Positions 13,123 to 25,300 of a DNA stretch of 64,000 bases are shown here, one piece after another (positions within the stretch are counted from its first letter, which is position 1; each line of letters opens with the position of its first letter). Source of the stretch: Oidiodendron maius Zn (Eukaryota > Ascomycota > Leotiomycetes > Myxotrichaceae); contig KN832870.1 of assembly GCA_000827325.1 (NCBI GenBank), positions 2,852,001-2,916,000 on the forward strand, written 5' to 3'. Position numbers and translations under genes: made by a program. A model generated the notes under the pieces. The model was not told where the DNA came from, did not search any database, and saw only the letters and a list, made by a program, of their open reading frames with translations.

Positions 13123-13976
13123 CCGATATAGAAATGAACAATTAAGATGCGTCTTGCCGCTTTTCTTCATCCTGGGCATTCTGGACTGGAGCGTACACGA
13201 CTCGGTTCATATTACCTTGGGCGCGGATGTGGACAATCAACCCCCCTCCTACATGGGACAGCCTTGATCGCCAAGCTGAGACGGGCCAAATCAAATCAAG
13301 ATGCCTGGCTGTCGCATGTTGGGGAGAGGACGCGTGTAGTGGCGTCCGGGGACATATTTTTTCGCAATTCAAACCCTAAGAGGGCTATCAGTGGGTGACC
13401 GTTATGAATTATGGAGAACATAGGGGCAGAAGTCATACTGGGGCTACCCACAAAGCGGCCCACAAACCTTACCTTAGGTTCCCTTAGTGTCATCTGTTTC
13501 GGCTGGCGAGGTCGATTGGCTGCGAGGGGTTCGTTCCCTTGAGTCGTGGGAGGTCTGAGGTCACCAGTCGGAATGATGGCATGAAGAAAAAGTACATGTG
13601 TCACCATCGAGATTGGTGCCGCCATTCCCAGCTATACAACCCACCCAAAAAAAATGTGTCGAATGGGGAACGTATTTCTCCTACGTCAGGGGGGGTTGGT
13701 GATAACACACTTAATTCCTTGGACAGATTCCTTGGAAAGCGGCCCGCTGCACTAGCCCCCTCTAGGCAAGGCGGTCTCTTTAATTGCTATCTCATGCCGA
13801 TGGTCATTTCATCCCACTGTCTTGTATTGTTCTTTCCTCCTCCTCTGCTCCCTCCTCTACTCCCTCCTCTACTCCCTCCTCTACTCCCTCCTCTACTCCC
13901 TCCTCTACTCCCTCTCCCTCTCTCCCCAGCATCTGTGGTCGGATTCGATCCCTTTCTCCCTTCCAATGCCCCCTTC
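13123..13976. other. Intergenic region and 5' leader of the GT31-like gene
   Basis: No gene was seen. The frame open from 13539 into the downstream gene runs through a CT-rich repeat and lacks protein character, so I treat it as leader sequence. The pyrimidine-rich tract at about 13,830-13,925 is typical of fungal promoters and leaders. Confidence 0.55.
13848..13907. repeat. 12-bp CT-rich tandem repeat in the 5' leader
   Basis: Five near-perfect units of CTCCCTCCTCTA, followed by a degenerate copy. It lies about 70 bp upstream of the chosen start of the glycosyltransferase. The unit is a multiple of three, so it does not interrupt the upstream frame. Confidence 0.85.
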
Positions 13977-15527
13977 ATGTCTCTCCTAAAGGCGCCCGCG
14001 ACCCCGACCATGCTTCCCAGGAAACCTTTCCTGCGCATTCGGTGGATCGCAGTGGCGCTTCTTCTCTTGGGAGTCGCCTTCTTCCACCCAAGTACCCTCA
14101 CTGCAACGTCTCTCCTGGCAGCGCAATCCCGCATCAATCTGCCCGGTGTCTTGGACGTCGGAGTTAACGAGGAGCTCGCCTACTTGAAGAAAGTGCTCGG
14201 TAGGGAGGGGGTGGAGCCGCGCATTTCCTACGCGGCGCGGACCATTCATTACATTGCGGACGCCCCAGACCGACCCTCCCTCACGAAGATAGATGAGAAA
14301 CTTCTCGCCGAACCGTTTCGGGATCTCCAACTCTCGAAGCTCACGTCCTTGCCTCAGCCCTCAGAGCTCGAGCTCCACGTTAAGCGGTCGTCGCGCCCAG
14401 AGCAGGCCGATGCGTCCGCCTTGATATTTGGCTGCTCAACTACATATGCGAGATTCAACGATGAGAACATCACCCCGGTGTATGAGTGGGCGCGATGGCT
14501 TACCGATGTGAATGGAAAGTCGAATGGGGCCGAATTGGTCCTCTCCTTGTACGAGGCGTCACAGGAGAATATCAACCAGGCCGCCAAGAGACTGTCCTCG
14601 ATGGGGATCTCTGCAACTGTTTTAGCATCCAATCCCATGTTGGATATGCCCGGAAGATATGTGTCACTGGTGGAATTGTTGTACAACCACAGGACACGTG
14701 ACTCGCGCAATTACTTTGTCCTAGTGGACGATGACACTTTCTTTCCAGCCATGTCTAATCTAATTGAAACGCTCTCTCATTACGATCCTGAGAAGCCATA
14801 CTATATTGGATCCTTCACTGAGCGGGCGCGCTGGCTACTCGAGCAGGAGGTTCCATACGCCTTTGGCGGTGCGGGCATCATCATGACGACGCCCCTCGTA
14901 AAGCAGATATCAAGGCTTCCATGTTTGCAGAAGGACGAAAACGGAACGTACGTGCTCGATAGCGACGAAGGAGATCGGCTGCTCTACAACTGCATCCACG
15001 AGTATACAGATACATCTGTCACATATCTACCAGCTTTGCATCAGGAAGACCAGTATGGCGACGGCAGCGGCTTTTATGAGTCTGGAACTAGACCGCTATC
15101 TCTGCACCACTTCAAGTCATGGCATACTTTCATTCCTGGGAAGGCCCATATTGTGGCCGATGCTTGTGGCGAGGATTGCTTCCTCCAGCGTTTCCAGTTC
15201 AAGGATGATTTCATCCTGTCCAATGCATACAGCGTGGCACAGTACCCAAAAGGCATTGACTTTGATCCCCTCCAGATGGAGGGTACGTTTGATATTGGAG
15301 GCGAGGAGGAAATGGCGATAACCCTTGCGTACGTCTTTGGCGGCATAAGGAAGACTTTGACGGGGACAGGAAAAAAGAAGTCCTGGATCCTGGTCGACTC
15401 GAGAAGAGAGGGACCTGGAAAGGTAAAACAGATTTATTTGAAGAGGAAGGATGATAAGCGCTGGCTTGGTGAGGACGAAGAGCCCCCACCAACCAACAGC
15501 GTCTTTGTCCTTACGTGGGTTCCCTAA
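13977..15527 (+). CDS. Type II membrane glycosyltransferase, GT31/Fringe-like
   Basis: Probably a Golgi-type glycosyltransferase. The single exon encodes 516 residues from the ATG at 13977; an in-frame ATG at 14010 is an alternative. A basic N-terminus (LPRKPFLRIR) is followed by one hydrophobic segment (WIAVALLLLGVAFF), giving a signal anchor with a lumenal catalytic domain. The segment NYFVLVDDDTFFPAM, near residue 250, supplies the acidic DxD metal/nucleotide-sugar site. PYYIGSFTERARW and YAFGGAGIIMT match the acceptor and G-G-A-G features of Fringe-type enzymes. The donor sugar and acceptor cannot be read from sequence. The gene is convergent with the CE3-like esterase next door, which may also be wall-directed; that link is only an inference. 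Confidence 0.82.
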   Translation: MSLLKAPATPTMLPRKPFLRIRWIAVALLLLGVAFFHPSTLTATSLLAAQSRINLPGVLDVGVNEELAYLKKVLGREGVEPRISYAARTIHYIADAPDRPSLTKIDEKLLAEPFRDLQLSKLTSLPQPSELELHVKRSSRPEQADASALIFGCSTTYARFNDENITPVYEWARWLTDVNGKSNGAELVLSLYEASQENINQAAKRLSSMGISATVLASNPMLDMPGRYVSLVELLYNHRTRDSRNYFVLVDDDTFFPAMSNLIETLSHYDPEKPYYIGSFTERARWLLEQEVPYAFGGAGIIMTTPLVKQISRLPCLQKDENGTYVLDSDEGDRLLYNCIHEYTDTSVTYLPALHQEDQYGDGSGFYESGTRPLSLHHFKSWHTFIPGKAHIVADACGEDCFLQRFQFKDDFILSNAYSVAQYPKGIDFDPLQMEGTFDIGGEEEMAITLAYVFGGIRKTLTGTGKKKSWILVDSRREGPGKVKQIYLKRKDDKRWLGEDEEPPPTNSVFVLTWVP

Positions 15528-16124
15528 GGCCTGGGACCCATCTTAATCACACTTGTTTATACGGCCGTGGGCAGGACGTCTTGAATGACGCTTGAAAAGC
15601 CAACTGTACATTGTATTGCAAATGGATATACCTATGGCGGAGGCGTTCGGCAATCAGGTATCTTGGCATCGATTGCCAATCTTGCATAACTGGGCGGGGT
15701 GGGCATGTTCTTAGTTATGAAATCGGCCCTAGAAAGCAGCCTTATCCCATGCAGTTTCACTGCAATGAATTCTTTATACATGTAGTTCTGCATTTTATCA
15801 TGCTCCTATGAAGTCTAAAATTCCCGCGTTCTGTCCACGGTGAGATCTGACGAACGCAGTTGGTTTCCGGTTGACCCCTTTCTTAAGCGAACGTGAAGAT
15901 TCCTGGGTCCAAATATTACCAAGTCGCAACCAGCTACGAAAAGATACCCGCACTGTAATACTCTGAGTTGTCCCCTATGGGTGATGAGATCATTAAATGT
16001 CAATGTTTGGGCAATTGGGGACGGCTGGTATAATTAATCACATTATATGATAGCAAATTCAGATTGAGAGCGAAGAGTAAATATGTACGTTTTGGAATTT
16101 TTCTTTGAAAGCTCAATCGTATAT
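15528..16124. other. 3' intergenic region between convergent genes
   Basis: About 600 bp between two stop codons on opposite strands. AT-rich in places and presumed to hold the 3' UTRs and poly(A) sites. No gene was seen. Confidence 0.6.
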
Positions 16125-17499
16125 CTACATTGCCATTCCAGATAGCCAGAAGAGAAGAAGCCCCACAGCCATCCACGACAAGTTTCCTGCGGGTCGTGAT
16201 GCACCACCGGTAGGAGGGGGTGTGGAGAGGCCGCTCGAGGAGGAGGTTGGGATCGGGGCGCTGCTGGGGAGAGACACTGATGCCGGAGCAGTTGTCGTCG
16301 GGGCAGAGGAAGTCGTGCCATTGGGAAAAGAAACAGAATAGGTTGGGATAAAAGTCGGTATTGGCGTGCTGGAGGTAGTTGTCGACGTGGTAGTCGTAGT
16401 CGTAGTGGTCGATGTTGTGCTAGTGGTGGTGGTGGTAGAGGGGGTAGTTGTCGAGGTGGTAGAGGAGATAGATGTCGTGGTTGTGGAAGTAGTTGTGGTC
16501 GAAGTAGGAGTCTCCGCCTTGATGGTAACCGTAGAGGTGAGCGTTCTGGTTGAAGTGAGAGTTGTCGTGGACTCGGACGAAGAAGTAGTAGATGGGGTGG
16601 TGAGCTTATTGACTGCGGAAGTTGTCGAAGTTGTTGAACAAGTTGTGGAAATAGCCCGTTTCCGGGACCTCCTCCTCTTGCTCACAGGAGGTACAAGCCA
16701 TCCTCTCGACTCCGCATCCTTGATCCCATCATACCATGCTTGGGCCATCCGAGAATATCCATAGTCTGTGGGATGTAATCCATCTTGCAAGTCAGCTACA
16801 GTAACGTAGGCGCTCATGTTCACAGTGACGATGTGCCTTCCAGCATCCGTTCTCGACTTCACAATACCCGGGACAGCAGCATTGAAAGTAATAGCCCTTG
16901 CATCAGAGTCGGCGTCCTCGATAGGTGGAAGCTCAGCGACGAGGACAGCAGCTCTAGGATATTCTTGCACAATCTCATCAATAAGGTGGCCAAGCCTGTC
17001 CGGGGCAGATGATGGATCCACCGCATTGACGATATCTATCGACCCTGCCATCAACAGCACCAGGTTAGGCGGCTCGTTGACACTGTTGTCAACATATCCT
17101 TCGACTTTAGTGATCACAGCGCCCGGGTGACCTTCGTTGTGATTGTCGGTCATGTTACCAGACATTTGCGAGCCGATGTATTCGACAGGGTTTTGTGATA
17201 ACAGATTCAGGAGGTCAAGACGGTAGCCATTGCCGCCGCTGCTGAGGTAACCCCATGTTAGAGAGTCCCCGATGGGGAGTATTCGAAGTGGGAGATTCTT
17301 GTTGATGCTAACGAGTGGGATATTGTTGTTGTTAATGGGGAGGCTTCGGGGATCGGTGACAGCAACGCGTGGTGATTGGAAAGCTATCGAAAGTCAGTCA
17401 GTTGAGTACGGGACACCAGGTGAGGTTCTGCAGCTCACCAGCTGTTGCGAGCCAAGGCGATGCAATCCCGCAAAGGAGAATGGAGCTTTGGATATACAT
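16125..17499 (-). CDS. Secreted SGNH hydrolase, carbohydrate-esterase family 3-like, with Ser/Thr-rich GPI-type tail
   Basis: Two exons, 17499-17439 and 17383-16125, encode 439 residues. Exon 1 supplies a signal peptide (MYIQSSILLCGIA, cleavage near residue 20). The SGNH core has RILPIGDSLTWG with the nucleophile Ser61, NEGHPGA, and DGLHPTDYG with Asp221/His224 as the acid/base pair. This pattern resembles CE3 acetylxylan esterases. Block III reads GSIDIV where the family usually has G-T-N-D-I, so the usual oxyanion-hole Asn is absent. Residues of about 270-400 are a Thr/Ser low-complexity linker, likely O-glycosylated. The C-terminus ends in a hydrophobic run (WMAVGLLLFWLSGMAM) after small residues, as in GPI-anchored wall proteins. 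The substrate is uncertain. Confidence 0.88.
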
Positions 17500-20400
17500 G
17501 GTTACACTCTATCTAACCCAAGCCTGCTTCGTTGACAGAATTGTCTGGTAGTTTCTGCTGCTCTCGGCTAGTGCTGGCTTCAAGAGAAAACCGGGTGCAT
17601 GACAAAGGAGTGTAAAAAGTTTGGTGAAGAAGAGAAGAAGAGAAAGAAGAGAATGTAGTGGGCCAGCGATCAGGTCAACAGAGCGCAGGGGCCGAGAGGG
17701 AGACCACCCCGAGGGGTTGGAGGAGAGAGCAGCATATATATGGCGCCCTGAAAGCACAGAGGCCCGAGCATGCAGGCATAAGTCGAAATAGGGCAACCCG
17801 AAATAGAAAAAGTGAAATGTGGCTCTGTGACACTTGTTCAGAGGCGCAATCGGTACCTGCGCATTTGGCGGAGGCTGCGGGTGTCATCACAGCTTTGTGA
17901 GGCTGTTCCCACCTCAGGGGCCGTTGTTTATCTATTGCCGGGTTGTTTATGGCCCCAGCTGGCAATACCCTCAGGCCCTCAGGCCGTGGCGGCTAGAATG
18001 AGTGGACTGAGAGGTGGCCGAGGAGTATCTGGGCGAGTCGGAGCGAGGGCGACTGAAATGAAGTGGTGAAGACGTGTAAGAGAGTGATTGAGGAGGTGGC
18101 ATGGTGGCGGCCCCGGAAGGCTTGAGCGGCCCATACAGCGGCGCCACCACGACGGCGACCAGGCTCCATGAAACAACAGAACCCGGCAGGATCCAGAACC
18201 TCTCCACCATGTTTCATCTGATCACCGACAAAAAAGATCGGATCGTTATGAGTGATCTCAACATTGGCTGACTGGCCGAACACCTTGATCCATTGACTCC
18301 CGCTTCTATCGAATCGACTGTCCCTCGATTTACCGATCGCTTTCCCGCCGTGCTTGATGAAGCATGCATCTCTACAGCAACCGCCTCGAGTATGAATCAC
18401 GTGTGGTCATGAAACACGAAACACCGAGACCCTGCGTGGATCCGACTCGCATACTTTGATTGCTGACAGCGCACAAGAGTCTTACCAATTCCACTGCGCT
18501 GCCGACACAACGTGTAGCTGCGCTGGATAGGGCATGTGAGATCCGCCGAGGTCGCCGGCACATGAAGGCCTTTCAAGCAGCACGAGGTGTCAAACTCCCC
18601 AGCTTTCCTGCTGCCCATCCTCGTACCCACAGGTATCGACAGATTCGAACGCCCACGTAAGAAGATCGATCGAGGTTGAGTTGGGATCGGCGGCATCTCT
18701 AGTCCCTAATCTTAAATCACGGCCAGTCTTTGTCGCCAACCTTCTCTATCGAATTGATGTTGAATCGGGCTTCCAGCGTTGTCCTTTAAGGTAGTCGCCT
18801 CTGCAAAGAGTCCTTAAAGAGCGAATTATACCTACATGCGTCAAGTACACGTGTCTAACGGTTCCTACCTTATTCTTTCTGTTATTTACCAACATTTTCT
18901 GACCTGGCAATTTCTGGTCTATTTGTTGGTTCCTTAAGCTGTGCCTCTACATGAGATATGTTGGACATGTCTGCTCCTTTTATTTATCTAGATTGCTGGA
19001 GATGTCCGTTGACGTGAATGGCCTCGGCAGTTATCTTCTATGCATGTTGCATTTAAAGGTAAGAATATTAATTGCTTCTAGAGTCATGCGGACAAGACAG
19101 GGCTTGTCTATTATTAAAGTAGGCCAGTTGGTACCTCAGATGCATTATTAGTATTCTGCAGACAGAACAGCGTAGCCATTGAATCTCTTGGCTAGCAGTG
19201 AATATTGTCATCTCGGCCTCATATCTCATCATAGGTTGCAGGAGGGGCTTCAGCTCAGAGTATACTGGGTTGCTCCTCGCTGCGCCAGAATTTGGCATGA
19301 TACGATATTCACAACTACCGTATCCTGAAGCTGGTGCTGCGACTGGCTGTCAATTCCTCCAATTGGTATGCTCGGTCCGCTCCCCTAGAAGTGAGAAAGA
19401 CCAACCCATCGCCGCCGCCCAAGAGCCCACCCAGAATCTCGGACTAGGAAATGGAGTCTACTTTCCCAGTAATAATGCTGAGTTCCAGTTCCCAGAGAAC
19501 GATAGCGCATTGCACATGTTCACCTTGGCAGAGATGCCTATGTCAATGTAATCGCCGTCCGCAGGGTCTCTTTCGCATTCCTCCCACTGCTGTCTCTTGG
19601 CGCCCAGACAAGACGGTCGTTGCACCAGTGTTCTCGGCCGTTTGACATTGCAAAGTACTTTTCTAACCACAGTCACATATCATCTTACAAGATCTCAAAG
19701 GCGACCGTGAAAATATTAGTAAAGCAATATACCCTTGAGGCTGGGGCGGAAGGGCTTCACCATCTTCTCGTATCCGGTAGTTAGCTGCGCACAGATAGAC
19801 TGGCCCTATCGCCTTCGTGAGCCCATCGTTGGCGCCCGCCAAGTCTCTGAAATCATGCAGAATGTGGTTCCAGCCCGCAATGGACCATTCCGAAAAATAT
19901 GTCGACGGGATGGAGCTCTACAACGGTATGAATCCGCCTTGCTAATTACTTTCAGCTTCAGGTTTCGCGTGGCGGGTGTCACGTATTCTCGAAACCGGAG
20001 TAGCCGATATTCAGGACATTGCGGAAAGCCTCCTTGCTTACCCAACTCTCTTCCCTGACCTTCAGCCACTCCAATGGTGATCTCCGCCTAATTTCTAGCT
20101 TAAAAGAAGGTTTTCGTATCGTCATTTATCGGCTGAAGGGCTGAGCAAGCTCCAGTTTTACGGGAACTGTGCTCCTCGGCATTGTAAACTCAAGTCACTT
20201 AGCATTAGTATTAGCTAATTATTCTTATTCAATGCCTGGATGGAGCCGGACGGCGAACGATATAGAGTTAGTTACCATGCGGTGGCTGTGTCGTGAGGTC
20301 CGGTGCGTAAGGAGCTACTCTCCCAAACCAGCCATAGAAGCGCGCCAAAGTACTGTACCACCAAGTAGAGGTTCGTATAAGGTATACACCGCTGGACAAA

Positions 20401-21795
20401 TACAGTACAGTACATCAACCTTAGTGTCTGCAGGACCCGACAGCCCACTGAAACCTCCCTAGCCACGAGAATACCTAGGGCTTCCGAGCTAGGGTACCTG
20501 GAACAAGCCTCAGAAGGTGCTATGACCAGACCATGTCTGTGATCATCTCCAGCATGAACAGCATACGAGAAGCTTCATGCGCATTACATTCTGGAAATTT
20601 TTCTCCCCCATGCGGCCGTTCTCTACACTGCCTCGCCCTCCTCACTGAGGAGTCTGCTCCAACCCCGCTCACACCGGCGCGACCTGACTGATTGGGATGT
20701 AAGACGACGTCCCGTCTCCGTGACTACCTTTCACGTTGCTCGGCAGAAGCAATGGACTCTGATCCAGAAGCTTGTCTCTCCTGGTATCACGCCATCCCCA
20801 CAGCTTGGCACCGCTCGAGGCCCAATGGGAGTGGCGCCGTCGTTTGGGCATTCTCGCGACCCCAGCGGCCAGAAATGCTGCCAGCAACTTCTGTACCCAG
20901 CTTGCGCCTTACCATCGTCCAGAAAGGGGAGGTTACACGGCTCAAGGGATGCTGAAGGCCGCTGCTAAATCGGGTGGTGCCGGCGACCAACGGTACAGGA
21001 ACCGCTGGATACGAGTAGCTAAACGCAAAACAGAGCGCCAGGACCGTGGCGAAATCCCAATCCCCAGCGTGCTTTAACGGAAGCCTTCGACACGAGATGC
21101 GGCAGAAAGCCATCCTGGTTGCCACCCCCCCCCCTCTCCCCCCATACGAAGGCAAGCTCCATTTGCAAGTGCAACTGCGTCTTAACCGAAAACGCGTATC
21201 TGATTCTGCCAATCCGGGCGCCTGCAGCAAATCAGATAGCTGTAGCCCACCCCCAGTCGTGGTTGCTGGGCGCAGCAGGTTCTCGACAGCTTCTGGGAAT
21301 GTCACTATCTATGTCACTGTCTCAACCAGATCAGGCCGGCCAGCCTCAGTTGTCTCACCCCTTTCCTGACTGGTCGTAGAGAGCATGAGGAGTGACATAC
21401 CCGCTCTTGGCAAACATGTCGTCGCAGCATCCTTTGAGGGTTGTACAGGGCTGTTTCTTGCCGCTGTGTTTAGTTCATATTGGGTCGCTCCCCCGCCGAC
21501 ACTGCTCTTACCTCGTTTGTCCTTCCACATTCACCATCTCCTTTTTAATTATTTTATCTCTCCTTCTCTATAATAGCTGCGCTGATTTGCATCGCCTCAT
21601 ATCAGCTTGGTTTTCATGCCTTATAAGTAGTCGTATCGGCGGTAATATTTAACTGCCGGTGATCTGCTCTTGGGTTCTCTACGACGCAAGAGCAGCCCAT
21701 GCGATCAACATCATCCTCAGCCTCTCCATCCAAAAGCAACCTTAATATACAGGCCCATCCTTCACTCCACAACAACGTCATCCCCAACCATCACC
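17500..21795. other. 4.3 kb gene-poor interval
   Basis: No complete gene was recognised. The interval includes coding-like fragments at about 19,200-20,080 (listed separately) and a hairpin near 18,468-18,502. It also has homopolymer C runs near 21,125-21,140 and a GC-rich part at 20.7-21.3 kb where both strands have open frames by composition. The last few hundred bases are presumably the promoter and leader of the small secreted protein at 21,796. Confidence 0.45.
19198..20079 (+). pseudogene. Coding-like remnants, unrecognised protein
   Basis: Two stretches on the + strand read like protein. The first, about 19,370-19,551, includes LGLGNGVYFPSNNAEFQFPE and ends MPMSM. The second, about 19,800-20,079, reads AKSLKSCRMWFQPAMDHSEK and then, after a possible 36-bp intron (19927-19962), RVSRILETGVADIQDIAESL up to a stop at about 20,079. 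The frames are not joined by convincing splice sites, and a 36-bp intron would be unusually short. I favour a decayed or very poorly modelled host gene. I do not recognise the family. Confidence 0.3.
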
Positions 21796-22329
21796 ATGAA
21801 GCCGTCATCGCACCTCTCGCTCCTGCTCTTCCTCCATCTCACCTCCGCGGCGCCCATTCCTGGTCTCTCGTCAGATTGTCGGCGCCTCAGGACGTGTCGA
21901 GACGCACTCTCAGATGATTCCAAAGCAAATAACCCTGCAGCAGATCAATATCTTCCTCCTCTACATCTCCCTTCCGCATTTGACGAGGCCACACCCCCTT
22001 TTAAGGAACCGGCCCAGGTTTCTGTAATCACCACAGAAGAGGACTCATCTCTCGAAAGCTTAGGCTCCAGCACATCCACTTCCAGTGAATCGATAGTTTA
22101 TGGTACCGCCCACTATCCGGTTCAGGTTTGGAGGAAGGGGAACCAGTATGATGCACTAAACTCCCCTGGAAATGGCAATGGGCGTGGTTTCTCGTGGTGC
22201 GAGCGAATGAGGCAGATTACGCAGATCGGCTCAAGGCAGTACAGCGAACTGCTGATTGTGAGCATCGTGGTCTTTTTCCTTGTTGCTCTGATGGCGTGGG
22301 AGACAGTAGGAAGATCTGATGGATTGTAG
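21796..22329 (+). CDS. Small secreted/membrane-anchored protein, unknown function
   Basis: One exon encodes 177 residues. The ATG sits in a good context (TCACCATGA), and the frame's in-frame upstream extension lacks protein character. The N-terminus is a clean signal peptide (KPSSHLSLLLFLHLTSAAPI). The middle is Ser/Pro-rich with few fixed features. Near the C-terminus, LLIVSIVVFFLVALMAWETV forms one transmembrane helix, leaving a short tail. It is therefore predicted to be a type I membrane protein with a roughly 130-residue exposed region. No known domain was recognised. It is isolated inside a gene-poor region, which fits accessory proteins. Confidence 0.72.
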   Translation: MKPSSHLSLLLFLHLTSAAPIPGLSSDCRRLRTCRDALSDDSKANNPAADQYLPPLHLPSAFDEATPPFKEPAQVSVITTEEDSSLESLGSSTSTSSESIVYGTAHYPVQVWRKGNQYDALNSPGNGNGRGFSWCERMRQITQIGSRQYSELLIVSIVVFFLVALMAWETVGRSDGL

Positions 22330-25300
22330 GCCGCCCTTTATATTGTGCTAGGGATGTGATTATTAACCCTGAATAGGAGATTGACGTTCTGCGATGCTGG
22401 GCGACGGCAAGGTCCCATCTGCCTGCCAGATGAAGAACGAGGGATCATCCTCAAGCGGCCCGCCCCCTTGAAGCGAGCACTATCTCTTGAGAAGACAATC
22501 TCTTGGAAGGAGAGTCCTGATCGATGGGGACGAAGGGAATCGTGCTGTCTTGAGCACGCGCAACCCCCTACGTCGTGCACGTGTGACGAGTTCTCAACGT
22601 CAGCACTGATCTCTAAGTGCGTACGGGGCGTCTGCGAGTAGTAGGATTCGGCGTAATATGATATTAAAAGCGTGCATAATCATGACCTACGAAAAGGGCC
22701 AAAGAATGGCGCTTTTAGAGCCATTGGCATGGATTACAGGCGATGGAGAGATAGATCACTTGGAATACACTGGTCAGGATTCCCTGCATCCCGAACCAAT
22801 TAATAGACATGAGATTAGGAATGATTACTTCTAATCAACATCAATAGACATACTCTCGCTAAGCACCGTGACCTTCACAGCAACTTCAATACATTCCTCG
22901 TCATTGCCTCAAATTAAGCCATATTATCGATCGACTTTATCTATGCGTACCACTTGAGTTTTCTGGGACAATGTCGGATTCCATACTTTCGGCCTCCCTT
23001 CGCCGCTAGGATCATTTTATGAGTCCACAGCAATGACATATGATGAGGTGAGATGGGGAAATTGCTAAGAGAGGAAACCCCACATCTCACACCGACATGG
23101 TGTCACAAAAAGAAAGATTCCACATTACACATGCTGTGCAATGCTGCGACACACGAGAGCTGCTGCACTAATATCTGGCAGCACGCTCGATTGGGCAGTT
23201 ATGCTACGCAGGTACAACGTCAGCAGTGTCAAGCTGGAATGGTGCGTCACGTGACGAGATTACCCCTATTCCATTCCATGGTTCAACCACTGAGTCTGAG
23301 TTTGTGCACTCCTTGGGTGCGTGGACGCCAGCCCATGTGACCGAGAGATGCAGTTATTCAGTGTTCCGTTCAGTGTGATGGGCGGCAGGCCACTGCTACG
23401 GACCCGACGTTCGAGTGTCCGCTTGAGTCACAGATTATGTTATGCTTGTCTCAGCTCTTCCGTTGGATGAGCTCGGTACCGTCCAAGTGCCACGCATTAT
23501 CGTCGCCTCTCCCCCCTGATTGAACGATCACAGAAGTTTGCTCGAGTCCGGCTACAGGCAAGCTGCGATCTACTCGAGACCATCGCGACGAAATCCTTCT
23601 TAGCATGTGTGCCTATTTTGTGGTATAGCTGCTATCGATATTCCTAAACATGGTATTGCTGTCAGCTCTCAATGGCTGACACTGCTGTCTATATTCAGCG
23701 ACCTTTAGTTCTCGTGTCAATACTCAACAGTCCCTTCTCCGCCTCACCACACGGCATGGTTCTTAAAACTCCTGTGAATACTCAATGCCTAGAACTGCAA
23801 GAATGGCTTAATGCACGGTTTTGCTGTCGACACTCGAAGCCTGAAGGTAATTTATTATGTTGTCGACACTCGTCCTTCATAATACTATTGCAGACACTTG
23901 ATGAAGCTAAGAATGAGGTGCAAAAGAAGAATGGTTGATACGTCCATTGCATGGTGGAGACCCGTTCCAAAGAAAACAATTGCGGCTAGGGGTTTGGATG
24001 TTTGAAAAGTTATCATCATGCTAGCCATAAGGAGCACTATTCTCAATGGAAGTACATGTACATCCAAGATTAAGAATAAAATCCCAATCTAGAGGATATG
24101 GCCTCCCTGTCGAGGTCATTCAGGGGTAGACCGGCCTCGTCGGTGTTCGCGCATATCAATCTCCGCCTTCTTCACGGAGGTAGGATGCAGACATGCCGAG
24201 CCTTGCATCGGCATGTCCCTAGAATCATGAACACATGATCCCCGACAGCAGCGAGCAGCCGCTTGGCGTTTTCCCTTCTCTTACTAGGACTAAAATTCCT
24301 CACGGAGGCAAAATGCAAGCTCACGCAACAATTCATGCAAAATTGCAAAATCTCCGGTCGCGTGGCCGCCCGATGCCGTATATCCACGGCCCTTGAAAAA
24401 TAAAAATGGATATTCCATCGGTGTATCGGTGGTTGGGGGGGAGGAGGGTTCGACTGCAGAACCCGATAACTTCCTAAAGCCGGGGGTTTATTCGCCGACG
24501 CGTGATATTTGCCATTGGCGACGGCGAGGATAAGCTGGGGAAGGAACAGAAATGTAATCCACGCTATGGCACCTCGGGTCTTCCAGAAAGTCTTGGCATT
24601 TTCCTTAAATGCTTGACATGATGCGGGAGGAGATCAAGTGCCATGTGTTCAGGTGCCGGAAATCCGTGAAAGCCGTCCGGTCCGTAGCCAGCCTGGATTA
24701 GTGAGCCTCACAAGACAAAGCCGAGAGGACAGGTTCGCTTCGTTATGGGGGAGGGCTGACAATCCAGCTTCCGAGGGGAAGAGCCGTGAATGTGCGGGCC
24801 GTAGGATAATGGAAAGGCGATCTGTGGGTGTGGTTGAAGCTTGGATGGGGGTCGAGAAGGTTATATGGGGTAAGTATACGTAGGGAGCTAGCGATTGACA
24901 GATTAGGATTACTGAAATGCGATATGGTTCTCAGCCACGCCGCGGCCACACTGTGGGTTGTCCTCTTCACGTACAGACCTCTCTCTGCCTCAGGACGGGT
25001 GATGGACGACTATGGACGGCTGTTCACTGTCCATTCAGCCAGTGCGCCGAAAGAGGAAGAACATGCGGCGCCTGCATAAAAAAACTCGTGCTCGGATGGC
25101 AGTTTCATCCGAAGCCGTGGGCACTAAGATTTCACAGGGGCACAAGCGAGGCAAGCGAGTGGACACGGTCGTGGCGGGCATTTTCCGATTCCGTTCCTGC
25201 CTGGATATACCACTGTGGGGCCTGAGGCTGATATCAAAGAGACCTCTCATCGGCCTCGGAGCCCGCCTTCTGTCTTACTCTGATTGATGGTCAAGTAAAC

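Noticed and set aside
13539-13976. N-terminal extension of the GT31-like protein
   Set aside because: It runs through a CT-rich 12-bp repeat and would put an extra proline/leucine tract before a normal signal anchor. The ATG at 13,977 gives a typical type II protein.
13977-17499. Glycosyltransferase plus esterase as a biosynthetic cluster
   Set aside because: No backbone synthase, P450 or cluster regulator is nearby; neighbours are housekeeping genes.
18468-18502. tRNA-like hairpin CAGCGCA...TGCGCTG with a D-arm-like loop (minus strand)
   Set aside because: The A-box-like word and a weak T-loop word do not form a cloverleaf with paired acceptor ends; the 7-bp hairpin itself is incompatible with a tRNA D arm.
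20787-21305. 172-residue minus-strand frame
   Set aside because: Other frames on both strands are equally open here; no signal, domain or conserved-looking motif.
24447-24465. GGTTCGACT word as a tRNA T arm
   Set aside because: It is part of a perfect GGGTTC...GAACCC palindrome with no A box upstream at tRNA distance.
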